A stretch of 55,363 nucleotides of DNA, taken from positions 1-55,363 of the forward strand of contig CAZLYX010000006.1 of NCBI GenBank assembly GCA_964563885.1. Direction: 5' to 3'. The position numbers were made by a program, and so were the translations under genes. The notes below the pieces were generated by a model. That model did no database searches. It was given only the letters and a program-made list of their open reading frames with translations, and was not told the DNA's origin. The first letter of the stretch is position 1; each line of letters opens with the position of its first letter. This document shows positions 8,864 to 16,306 of the stretch, one piece after another. Origin of the DNA: CAZLYX01 sp964563885 (GTDB lineage Bacteria; Pseudomonadota; Gammaproteobacteria; Burkholderiales; Neisseriaceae).

Positions 8864-8918
8864 GATTTTAGGATTATTTATAGGTAATAGTTGGGTGGAT
8901 TATTTTTGGGTAAGCAGA

Positions 8919-8974
8919 TGTTTCAGGTAGCCTTTATTGTCTGCACTAAGCCTTTATAAAAGGCTACCTGAAAC
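8919..8974 (-). terminator. DUS-hairpin terminator of bioH
   Basis: Inverted DUS pair with 17-bp arms (8919-8935 and 8958-8974) and a 22-base loop, 15 bases past the bioH stop. Confidence 0.7.
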
Positions 8975-8989
8975 ATTGTTTAATCAGGT

Positions 8990-9733
8990 TTAATGACGCT
9001 CAAAAAAATCGCTTAATAATGATGCAAACTCTGAAGCTTGGCTCAGAAATGGTGCATGTGCTGCTTTATCTATTATATATAATTCACTATGAGGTAAATG
9101 GCGATTCAAGTATTCGCCCATGCGCGGCGGAGTAATACTGTCTTTGGCACCAAAAATTAATAGGACAGGCGCGCTGATTTGCGGTAATAAATCACGTGCG
9201 TCAGAATCGTTCACAGCATCTAGCGCCTCTTCTAAAGCAACGGGCACACCTTGTTTGAGGATGTCTGGTAACACGGATTCTAAAGTAGAGTGCTGATCTT
9301 GGGCATATAAAAATTGTAACTGTAAAAATTGGCGCATATGTTTTGAATAATCTTGCTGAAAAAGCGCAATCATTTTAGCCAACGCTGGCTTACTCAAACC
9401 CTCTGGATAATCTGGGGTTGCTTGGAATTTGGCAAAGCTAGCAGTTAAACACAGTGCATTTATTTTTTGTGGATGACGAGCAGCCATATATAATGCCACT
9501 AATCCGCCTAGCGACCAGCCTAATACATAAGCATTGTCATCTATCATTTCAGCTAGCTTATCGGCTACGTCGATAATATTAAATATGGCAAGGGTAGGGG
9601 TGTTGCCATGACCTGGTAAATCAAGGCTTTCTACTTGCCAACTTGATGGCAAGCGTTTGATTAGATCGTTAAATATATGACGATTTGCCGCCCAGCCGTG
9701 AATCAGATAAATTTTTTTAACAGGGTAACGCAT
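8990..9733 (-). CDS. bioH: pimeloyl-ACP methyl ester carboxylesterase BioH
   Basis: A 247-residue alpha/beta hydrolase. BioH cleaves the methyl ester of pimeloyl-ACP, freeing pimeloyl-ACP for biotin ring formation. The fold starts with IYLIHGWAANR; the nucleophile elbow GWSLGG has Ser74, the acid is Asp198 (GAKDSITPP) and the base His226 (AAHAPFL). I chose ATG 9733: it gives the family start, and GAGAG lies 7 bases upstream. This ATG overlaps the ATG of divergent comF in the palindrome CATG, so each gene's upstream signals must lie in the other's coding region. The comF/bioH neighbourhood matches gntX-bioH of E. coli. Confidence 0.9.
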   Translation of the reverse strand: MRYPVKKIYLIHGWAANRHIFNDLIKRLPSSWQVESLDLPGHGNTPTLAIFNIIDVADKLAEMIDDNAYVLGWSLGGLVALYMAARHPQKINALCLTASFAKFQATPDYPEGLSKPALAKMIALFQQDYSKHMRQFLQLQFLYAQDQHSTLESVLPDILKQGVPVALEEALDAVNDSDARDLLPQISAPVLLIFGAKDSITPPRMGEYLNRHLPHSELYIIDKAAHAPFLSQASEFASLLSDFFERH

Positions 9734-10234
9734 GAGTAAGCTCTCGGTTTTGCGCCATTTTTTAGGCAAGCAACGCTGCGTATTATGCCATGATTCAGCG
9801 GCAAACTGCACTTTGTGCAATGCGTGTCGCGGCGATATAGAGCAGCTATATACTGATATAAACACCTTGTGCCCGCGTTGCGCGGCGGTAAGTACGGGTG
9901 GAATAGTTTGTGGACACTGCCAACTAAAGCCGCCACCATTTAAGGCTTTGTGGGGCAGTGTTTATTATGAGCCGCCCATAAGCAGTATGTTGCATGCNNN
10001 NNNNNNNNNNNNNNNNNNNNNNNNNNNNNNNNNNNNNNNNNNNNNNNNNNNNNNNNNNNNNNNNNNNNNNNNNNNNNNNNNNNNNNNNNNNNNNNNNTTA
10101 ATGTTAAGAAGCGTAATCTTCTGCTAATAGATGATGTAACGACCACCGGCGCAACATTTTATACACTTGCTCGAATCCTAAAACAGGCGGGGGCTGGCGC
10201 GATTTATTGCTGGTCACTGGCGCGAGCGAAGTGA
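9732..10234 (+). CDS. comF: ComF family protein (competence, phosphoribosyltransferase fold), interrupted by gap
   Basis: The N-terminal part (9732-9997) has two zinc-finger-like cysteine pairs: CVLC and CTLCNAC, then CPRC and CGHC. The part after the gap (10100-10234) translates as NVKKRNLLLIDDVTTTGAT and ends in WSLARAK; LLIDDVTTTGAT is the PRPP-binding loop of type I phosphoribosyltransferases. ComF/GntX proteins are needed for natural transformation in several species, possibly at the single-strand DNA import step. AGGG precedes the ATG. The two parts are in different frames across the 100 N, so the true gap length is not 100. Natural competence fits the uptake sequences around it. Confidence 0.85.
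9998..10097. other. assembly gap (100 N) inside comF
   Basis: 100 unknown bases replacing the middle of comF. The frame before and after the gap differs, showing that the N-run does not give the real distance. Confidence 0.98.
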
Positions 10235-10296
10235 AAAGAATTTGACCGCCTCAAGAATTTTAAGGCATATTGCCATTTATGTAAGTGACTGATTTT

Positions 10297-10761
10297 ATGT
10301 TTACTGTTGTTTTATACCAGCCTGAAATTCCACCCAATACGGGCAATATTATTCGTTTATGTGCCAATACAGGCACAGAATTACACTTGGTTAAACCGCT
10401 TGGTTTTCCTTTGGATTCAACAAAGATGAAGCGTGCTGGGTTGGATTATCATGAATTTGCAGCCCTAAGTGTCCATGAGGATTTCGTAGCGTGCTGTAAT
10501 GCTTTAAAAGGTAGACGTATATTTGCGTTAACCACTAAAGGTCAAACTCGACCTGATGAGGTAACTTTTCAAGCGGGAGATGTTTTATTATTTGGCTCGG
10601 AAACACGAGGCTTACCTGCTGAAATATTGGATAGGCTACCTGAACAACAGAAATTAAGGCTACCAATGATGTCCGGTAGCCGAAGCATGAATCTTTCTAA
10701 TGCTGTTGCGGTTATGGTTTTTGAAGCGTGGCGGCAAAATAATTATATAGGTGGCTTATGA
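10297..10761 (+). CDS. trmL: tRNA (cytidine(34)-2'-O)-methyltransferase TrmL
   Basis: A 154-residue SPOUT methyltransferase, which 2'-O-methylates the wobble base of tRNA-Leu isoacceptors. The N-terminus VVLYQPEIPPNTGNIIRLCANTG is almost diagnostic. The knot motifs follow: LLFGSETRGLP and RLPMMSGSRSMNLSNAVAVMVFEAWRQ. ATG 10297 gives the family length (E. coli 157); a GTG at 10285 is possible and would add four residues. No strong Shine-Dalgarno is seen for either. An exact DUS lies inside at 10633, encoding RLPE. Confidence 0.92.
   Translation: MFTVVLYQPEIPPNTGNIIRLCANTGTELHLVKPLGFPLDSTKMKRAGLDYHEFAALSVHEDFVACCNALKGRRIFALTTKGQTRPDEVTFQAGDVLLFGSETRGLPAEILDRLPEQQKLRLPMMSGSRSMNLSNAVAVMVFEAWRQNNYIGGL
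10633..10644 (+). repeat. DNA uptake sequence inside trmL
   Basis: Exact AGGCTACCTGAA, read in frame as part of DRLPEQ. Confidence 0.85.
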
Positions 10762-10829
10762 GCCATTTCGCAGCCCTAATAAAAAGCAGGGCAAAGCGAA
10801 CATTATCAACTCAAGAATTGGATTAAGTT

Positions 10830-11375
10830 TTGACTCAAGCAAAAAATACTTTCTTTACTGGCACATTCGCTGCCATGACGTGTACACTTTTATTAATTAG
10901 TAGTTCTGCAGTAGCTGTGGAATCTGAATCAATAAAAGAAAGAGTAGCCAGTGTAAGCCCAGTAGCAGATACCGTGGTTAAAACTGAAAAATTACATCGT
11001 TCTGCAAACATGACTTATAAAGTAGCTGGTAAACGTTATTATCCATTAAAAAAAGTATCTAGCTTTAGCGAAACTGGCAATGCATCATGGTATGGACCAG
11101 GTTTTCATGGTCGCAAAACCTCTAATGGTGAGCGTTTTGATATGAACATGATGACGGCCGCGCACCCTACATTGCCTATTCCTAGCTATGCACGTGTAAC
11201 TAATTTAAAAAATGGCAAGGAAGTGGTTGTGAGAATTAACGATCGTGGCCCGTTTCATGGCGGCCGTGTCATGGATGTTTCGAAGGCAGCTGCTCAGAAG
11301 CTTGGCTTCATTCACGCTGGAACAGCTAAAATTCGTGTTGAGCAAATTATACCAAGCCAACAAACTTCTATTTAA
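10830..11375 (+). CDS. septal ring lytic transglycosylase RlpA-family protein
   Basis: A 181-residue exported protein with a signal peptide (hydrophobic TCTLLLISSSAVAV) and a C-terminal double-psi beta-barrel domain. The domain shows ASWYGPGFHGRKTSNGERFD (85-104) and VVRINDRGPFHGGRVMDVS (134-152). Glu101 and Asp138 match the catalytic pair of Pseudomonas RlpA, which cleaves glycan strands lacking stem peptides at the division septum. There is no SPOR domain, which longer RlpA proteins have. The start is TTG 10830 with poor upstream signals; the alternative ATG at 10875 would give a very short signal peptide without basic residues. A strong terminator follows. Confidence 0.85.
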   Translation: MTQAKNTFFTGTFAAMTCTLLLISSSAVAVESESIKERVASVSPVADTVVKTEKLHRSANMTYKVAGKRYYPLKKVSSFSETGNASWYGPGFHGRKTSNGERFDMNMMTAAHPTLPIPSYARVTNLKNGKEVVVRINDRGPFHGGRVMDVSKAAAQKLGFIHAGTAKIRVEQIIPSQQTSI

Positions 11376-11400
11376 AGTTTAGTATTAAGTATGAAGCTTA

Positions 11401-11451
11401 AATGCCAATAAAAGCCTGCTCTTACAAAGCTAGGCTTTTATTGGCATTTTA
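11401..11451 (+). terminator. intrinsic terminator after the rlpA-like gene
   Basis: 17-bp perfect stem (11401-11417 and 11432-11448) followed by T's. It contains no DUS and closes the transcription unit ahead of the nuo operon. Confidence 0.85.
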
Positions 11452-11832
11452 ATTCTACCAATTTATACTTTAGTGTGATTTTGTAAATATTTTTATGATG
11501 TGATATGGCTATGAATGCTATCAATTAATGATATGATGCCCTCCTATGACATTTATATGATGAGGTGCGCTAGTCATAGAGTGCTATTCAAGAAAAGTAA
11601 AACATTTCTAAAAGCACTTTAGTATAGTGTAACTTGTTGATAGATTGGGATTTTTAAAATTAAAAAAGCTTCAATTCATAACTAAAGTAATGGTAATTGT
11701 TACCAGTAACTAACTAATAAGACTAAAGATATATTTATTTTTTTAGCTTAACGCTTTTAAACAATCTCGAATTTAGATACAATAAGAGAGATTTAACAGT
11801 ATTATTCACGTTGACAATTTGGATGTAAACTT
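11452..11832 (+). promoter_or_regulatory. nuo operon upstream region (about 380 bp, no gene)
   Basis: AT-rich region with no credible open reading frame, expected to carry the nuo promoter. Candidate elements: a TACAAT -10 at 11778-11783 with only a poor -35 (TTTTAA, 11755-11760), and a 15-base palindrome TGGTAA-TTG-TTACCA at 11691-11705 that could be an operator. The spacing leaves a leader of about 45 bases. None of these is certain. Confidence 0.4.
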
Positions 11833-12189
11833 ATGTTAGCCAATTATTTTCCCGTATTTGTCTTTATAATTATCGGCTTAGTTGCTGGTCTTTTGTTTCT
11901 GACCCTAGGTAATTTGCTCGGGCCGAAGCGCCATTACGCTGAGAAAGACACGCCGTTTGAGTGTGGATTTGAGGCGTTTGAAACTGCGCGTATGAGATTT
12001 GACGTGCGTTATTACTTAGTGGCGATCTTGTTTATTTTATTTGATCTAGAAATTGCGTTCATGTTTCCATGGGCGGTCGTGTTCAAGGATTTGGGTGCGT
12101 TTGGGTTCTGGTCAATGTTTGTGTTCATTGTGATTTTGACAGTGGGCTTTATTTACGAATGGAAAAAAGGCGCTTTAGAATGGGAATAG
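11833..12189 (+). CDS. nuoA: NADH-quinone oxidoreductase subunit A
   Basis: A 118-residue membrane subunit of respiratory complex I (NDH-1), with three transmembrane helices. The loop PFECGFEAFETARMRFDVRYYLVAILFILFDLEIAFMFPW is the family hallmark; the acidic DLE in helix 2 is conserved at the quinone end of the membrane arm. It is the first gene of a complete nuoA-N operon. The last ten bases overlap the start of nuoB. Confidence 0.97.
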   Translation: MLANYFPVFVFIIIGLVAGLLFLTLGNLLGPKRHYAEKDTPFECGFEAFETARMRFDVRYYLVAILFILFDLEIAFMFPWAVVFKDLGAFGFWSMFVFIVILTVGFIYEWKKGALEWE

Positions 12190-12656
12190 AAGGCGTTTTA
12201 AATAAAGGCTTTATCACAACAAGCGCAGATACAGTATTAAATTATGTGCGTACTGGCTCGTTGTGGCCTGTTACCTTTGGTTTAGCCTGCTGCGCAGTAG
12301 AGATGATGCAGGCAGGTGCTGCCCGTTACGACTTAGACCGTTTCGGCATAATCTTTCGTCCATCACCACGTCAATCGGATTTGATGATTGTGGCCGGTAC
12401 GTTGTGCAATAAAATGGCACCTGCTTTGCGTCGTGTTTATGACCAGATGGCAGAACCGCGTTGGGTCTTATCAATGGGTTCTTGCGCTAATGGTGGTGGC
12501 TATTATCACTACTCATATTCGGTTGTGCGAGGGTGTGACCGTATAGTGCCAGTTGATGTTTATGTGCCTGGTTGCCCTCCAACTGCAGAAGCGTTGATTT
12601 ATGGACTTATCCAGTTGCAAGGCAAAATTAAACGCACATACACGATTGCGCGTTAG
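12180..12656 (+). CDS. nuoB: NADH-quinone oxidoreductase subunit B
   Basis: A 158-residue peripheral subunit carrying cluster N2, the [4Fe-4S] centre that passes electrons to quinone. The ligands are visible: the adjacent Cys37-Cys38 (ACCAVEM), Cys102 (GSCANGGG) and Cys132 (PGCPPT). The start ATG 12180 overlaps the end of nuoA by 10 bases and opens with the family-typical MGIEGVLNKGF; earlier in-frame codons belong to nuoA sequence. Confidence 0.97.
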   Translation: MGIEGVLNKGFITTSADTVLNYVRTGSLWPVTFGLACCAVEMMQAGAARYDLDRFGIIFRPSPRQSDLMIVAGTLCNKMAPALRRVYDQMAEPRWVLSMGSCANGGGYYHYSYSVVRGCDRIVPVDVYVPGCPPTAEALIYGLIQLQGKIKRTYTIAR

Positions 12657-12665
12657 GAGTACGAA

Positions 12666-13256
12666 ATGGCTAATGTGAAAATTTTACATGCAACGGTAGA
12701 GCAAGTGCTTGGCGATAAAGCCAATAAGGTTATTCTGGCTTTGGATGAGGTAACGGTTGAGTGCGCTGCTGAGAACTATATTGAAGTGATGACCACTATT
12801 CGAGATCACGCGGATCTACACTTTGAAATGCTGGTTGATTTATGTGGTGTGGACTATAGCACTTATAAAAATGATGTCTGGTTAGGCAAGCGTTTTGCAG
12901 TGGTCAACCATTTGTTGTCTATCAAAAATAACCAACGCATTCGTGTTCGCGTTTGGGCGGATGACGACAACTTTCCTGTAGTGGATTCAGTGGTGGGATT
13001 GTATAACGCAGCAGATTGGTTTGAACGAGAAGCGTTTGACCTGTATGGCATCATGTTTAACAACCACCCAGATTTACGTCGTATTCTTACTGATTATGGC
13101 TTTGTAGGGCATCCTTTCCGTAAGGATTTCCCAATTTCTGGTTATGTTGAAATGCGTTACGATGAAGCCGAAGGCCGTGTGATTTATCAGCCTGTAACCA
13201 TCGAGCCGCGTGAGATTACGCCACGCATCGTCCGCGAGGAGAACTACGGTGGCTAA
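12666..13256 (+). CDS. nuoC: NADH-quinone oxidoreductase subunit C
   Basis: A 196-residue connecting subunit (30-kDa type) of complex I that binds NuoD. The signature WFEREAFDLYGIMFNNHPDLRRILTDYGFVGHPFRKDFPISG is complete, and the end carries QPVTIEPREITPRIVREENYG. NuoC and NuoD are separate here, unlike the fused NuoCD of E. coli. A GGAG sequence precedes the ATG, and the 3' end overlaps nuoD by 8 bases. Confidence 0.97.
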   Translation: MANVKILHATVEQVLGDKANKVILALDEVTVECAAENYIEVMTTIRDHADLHFEMLVDLCGVDYSTYKNDVWLGKRFAVVNHLLSIKNNQRIRVRVWADDDNFPVVDSVVGLYNAADWFEREAFDLYGIMFNNHPDLRRILTDYGFVGHPFRKDFPISGYVEMRYDEAEGRVIYQPVTIEPREITPRIVREENYGG

Positions 13257-14505
13257 GAGATTAAGAAACTATACTATTAACTTTGGTCCGCAACACCCTG
13301 CAGCGCATGGTGTGTTGCGTATGGTTTTGGAGATGGATGGCGAAACCATAGTTAGAGCTGACCCGCATATTGGTTTGTTGCACCGCGGCACTGAAAAACT
13401 TGCTGAGACACGTACTTATCTACAAGCATTGCCGTATATGGATCGTTTGGACTACGTGTCAATGATGTGTAACGAACAAGCGTATTGCTTGGCTGTTGAA
13501 AAGTTAGTAGGCATTGAGGTGCCAGAACGAGGCCAATATATTCGCGTGATGTTTGCCGAAGTAACACGAATTTTAAATCACTTGATGGGTATTGGTGCGC
13601 ACGCTATTGATATTGGTGCAATGACAGTATTCCTATATGCGTTTCGTGAGCGTGAAGAGTTAATGGATTTGTATGAAGCGGTTTCAGGCGCACGACTACA
13701 CGCCGCTTACTTTCGTCCAGGTGGTGTGTATCGAGATTTACCTGACTATATGCCGAAATATGAAAGTAGCAAATTTCGTAATGCTAAAGTCCTACAAAAA
13801 TTAAATGAAGCACGTGAAGGCACAATGCTTGATTTTATTGAGTCTTTTACCAATCGTTTCCCTAAATGTATAGATGAATATGAAACGTTGTTAACAGATA
13901 ATCGTATATGGAAACAGCGTACTGTGGGTATTGGTGTTGTGTCACCAGAGCGTGCCTTACAAAAAGGTTTTACTGGCGTAATGCTGCGTGGCTCAGGTGT
14001 AGAGTGGGATGTGCGCAAGAAAACACCTTATGATGCTTACGCAAAAATGGATTTTGATATTCCTGTAGGTTTAAACGGTGATTGTTATGACCGTTATTTA
14101 TGTCGCATTAGTGAAATGCGCGAATCTAATCGTATCATTCAGCAATGTGTTAAATGGCTTCGAGTGAACCCGGGCCCAGTGATTGTTGAAAATCACAAAG
14201 TCGCGCCACCAAAGCGTACTGAAATGAAAATGGGTATGGAAGACTTAATCCATCATTTCAAACTGTTTACCGAAGGTATGCATGTTCCGGAGGGTGAAAC
14301 TTATTCTGCAATTGAGCACCCTAAGGGTGAGTTTGGAATTTATATGATTTCAGATGGCGCAAATAAACCTTATCGCATGAAAATTCGTGCGCCTGGTTTT
14401 GCTCATATGCAAGGAATGGATGAGATGGCGCGTGGCCACATGTTGTCTGATGTGGTGGCTATTATTGGTACACAAGACATCGTATTCGGGGAGGTAGATC
14501 GATAA
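13249..14505 (+). CDS. nuoD: NADH-quinone oxidoreductase subunit D
   Basis: A 418-residue 49-kDa-type subunit, which with NuoB forms the quinone-reduction site. NFGPQHPAAHGVLR near the N-terminus holds the conserved histidines lining that site, and PHIGLLHRGTEKL and FGEVDR are typical. I chose GTG 13249 (MAKRLRNYTINFG), which follows GAGGAG at a good distance and overlaps nuoC by 8 bases. The stop shares one base with the nuoE ATG (TAATG), which suggests translational coupling. Confidence 0.96.
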   Translation: MAKRLRNYTINFGPQHPAAHGVLRMVLEMDGETIVRADPHIGLLHRGTEKLAETRTYLQALPYMDRLDYVSMMCNEQAYCLAVEKLVGIEVPERGQYIRVMFAEVTRILNHLMGIGAHAIDIGAMTVFLYAFREREELMDLYEAVSGARLHAAYFRPGGVYRDLPDYMPKYESSKFRNAKVLQKLNEAREGTMLDFIESFTNRFPKCIDEYETLLTDNRIWKQRTVGIGVVSPERALQKGFTGVMLRGSGVEWDVRKKTPYDAYAKMDFDIPVGLNGDCYDRYLCRISEMRESNRIIQQCVKWLRVNPGPVIVENHKVAPPKRTEMKMGMEDLIHHFKLFTEGMHVPEGETYSAIEHPKGEFGIYMISDGANKPYRMKIRAPGFAHMQGMDEMARGHMLSDVVAIIGTQDIVFGEVDR

Positions 14506-14978
14506 TGTTATCCACGGAATCTTTACAACTTATTGAAGTAGAGTTGGCCAAATATCCTGCTGATCAACGCCGTTCTGCTGTAATGGCTGCGCTTCGCATA
14601 GCACAAGTAGAAAAAAGTTACTTAAAAGCTGAAACTATTGAATTTGTCGCCAATTATATTGGCATTGCACCGGTTGCGGCTTATGAGGTGGCTACTTTCT
14701 ACAATATGTATGATCTAAGCCCAGTGGGGCGGTATAAATTTACAGTTTGTACTAACTTGCCGTGTGCCCTACGCGGTGGAGTAGATGCTGCCGAATATCT
14801 GAAGAAAAAATTTGGTATTGGTTTTGGTGAAACCACACCAGACGGAAAATTCACCTTGATGGAAGGTGAGTGCATGGGTGCTTGCGGTGATGCACCTGTG
14901 ATGTTATTAAATAATCATAAAATGTGTAGCTTCATGACTGAAGAAGCGATTGAACAAAAATTAGCGGAGCTGATCTAA
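14505..14978 (+). CDS. nuoE: NADH-quinone oxidoreductase subunit E
   Basis: A 157-residue peripheral subunit (24-kDa type) holding [2Fe-2S] cluster N1a. The ligands are Cys82 and Cys87 (CTNLPC) and Cys123 and Cys127 (CMGAC). It is part of the NADH dehydrogenase module with NuoF and NuoG. It overlaps both neighbours by one base (TAATG at each end). Confidence 0.97.
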   Translation: MLSTESLQLIEVELAKYPADQRRSAVMAALRIAQVEKSYLKAETIEFVANYIGIAPVAAYEVATFYNMYDLSPVGRYKFTVCTNLPCALRGGVDAAEYLKKKFGIGFGETTPDGKFTLMEGECMGACGDAPVMLLNNHKMCSFMTEEAIEQKLAELI

Positions 14979-16273
14979 TGGCTATCTTTCAATCCGGTGT
15001 TATTTTTGACAAAGTAGATACGCTAAATTCCGACTGTTGGCATATTGATGCTTATCAGGAGCGTGGTGGATATCAGGCTTTGCGCAAAATTATAAGTGAA
15101 AACATATCGCAAGATGATGTTATTGCCGAAGTTAAAGCTTCTGGTTTGCGTGGTCGAGGTGGTGCAGGATTCCCCACAGGCTTAAAGTGGAGTTTTATGC
15201 CTCGTGCATTCCCTGGTGCGAAATATGTTGTCTGCAATACCGATGAAGGTGAGCCTGGCACGTTCAAAGATCGTGACATCATGGACTTCAATCCACATGC
15301 GCTGATTGAAGGTATGATTATCGCTGGTTATGCCATGGGTGCTAAAGCAGGCTATAACTATATTCACGGCGAAATTTATGCAAGCTATGAGCGTTTTGAA
15401 GAAGCTTTAGCAGAGGCGCATACGGCTGGGTTTTTGGGTAAAAATATCATGGGCAGCGAGTTTTGTTTCGATCTGTATGCCCACCATGGTTATGGTGCTT
15501 ATATTTGTGGTGAAGAAACCGCTTTGCTTGAGTCGCTAGAAGGGAAAAAAGGGCAACCTCGGTTTAAGCCACCCTTCCCAGCGTCATTCGGTTTGTATGG
15601 CAAGCCGACCACGATTAATAATACTGAAACATTTGCTTCAGTGCCGTTCATTATTCGAGATGGTGGCCCAGCATTTGCAGCTAAAGGTATTGAGAATTCT
15701 GGTGGTACGAAGTTGTTTTCAATTTCTGGTCACGTTGAGCGACCAGGTAACTATGAAGTACCTTTAGGTACGCCGTTTGCCAAACTGCTGGAAATGGCGG
15801 GTGGTATGCGTAATGGTAAAAAATTAAAAGCTGTCATCCCGGGCGGTTCGTCAGCACCAGTCTTACCGGGTGATGTCATGATGAATGTGAATATGGACTA
15901 TGATTCCATTGCAAAAGCAGGCTCCATGCTGGGCTCCGGAGCGATTATTGTGATGGATGAAGATGTTTGTATGGTGAAAGCACTAGAGAGATTGGCTTAC
16001 TTCTATTTTGAAGAATCTTGCGGTCAATGTACTCCCTGTCGCGAAGGTACGGGTTGGATGTACCGAGTTGTGCATCGCATTGCAGAAGGTAAGGGTAGAG
16101 CAGATGATTTAGAACTACTAGATTCGGTTGGTAATAACATGGCCGGACGTACTATTTGTGCCTTGGCTGACGCTGCTGTATTCCCCGTTCGCAGCTTCAC
16201 CCAACATTTTCGTACCGAGTTTGAATATTATATCGAACATGGTAAGTCTCAAAAAGAACACCGTTGGTGCTGA
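14978..16273 (+). CDS. nuoF: NADH-quinone oxidoreductase subunit F
   Basis: A 431-residue subunit (51-kDa type) that binds NADH and FMN and carries [4Fe-4S] cluster N3. LRGRGGAGFPTGLKW near residue 60 is the nucleotide-binding glycine loop. The cluster ligands are Cys348, Cys351 and Cys354 (SCGQCTPCREG) and Cys394 (TICALAD). Electrons enter complex I here. Confidence 0.97.
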   Translation: MAIFQSGVIFDKVDTLNSDCWHIDAYQERGGYQALRKIISENISQDDVIAEVKASGLRGRGGAGFPTGLKWSFMPRAFPGAKYVVCNTDEGEPGTFKDRDIMDFNPHALIEGMIIAGYAMGAKAGYNYIHGEIYASYERFEEALAEAHTAGFLGKNIMGSEFCFDLYAHHGYGAYICGEETALLESLEGKKGQPRFKPPFPASFGLYGKPTTINNTETFASVPFIIRDGGPAFAAKGIENSGGTKLFSISGHVERPGNYEVPLGTPFAKLLEMAGGMRNGKKLKAVIPGGSSAPVLPGDVMMNVNMDYDSIAKAGSMLGSGAIIVMDEDVCMVKALERLAYFYFEESCGQCTPCREGTGWMYRVVHRIAEGKGRADDLELLDSVGNNMAGRTICALADAAVFPVRSFTQHFRTEFEYYIEHGKSQKEHRWC

Positions 16274-16306
16274 TGTGACCAAGTGTAAACATTAGGAAAA
16301 ACAACA

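Noticed and set aside
8919..8974. Inverted repeats as insertion sequence ends
   Set aside because: The repeats are DUS pairs, only tens of bases apart, with no transposase or target duplication.
11811..11816. Perfect -35 hexamer TTGACA just before nuoA
   Set aside because: A -10 at the normal spacing would lie inside the nuoA coding region and no TATAAT-like sequence is found there; it is not a usable nuo promoter.
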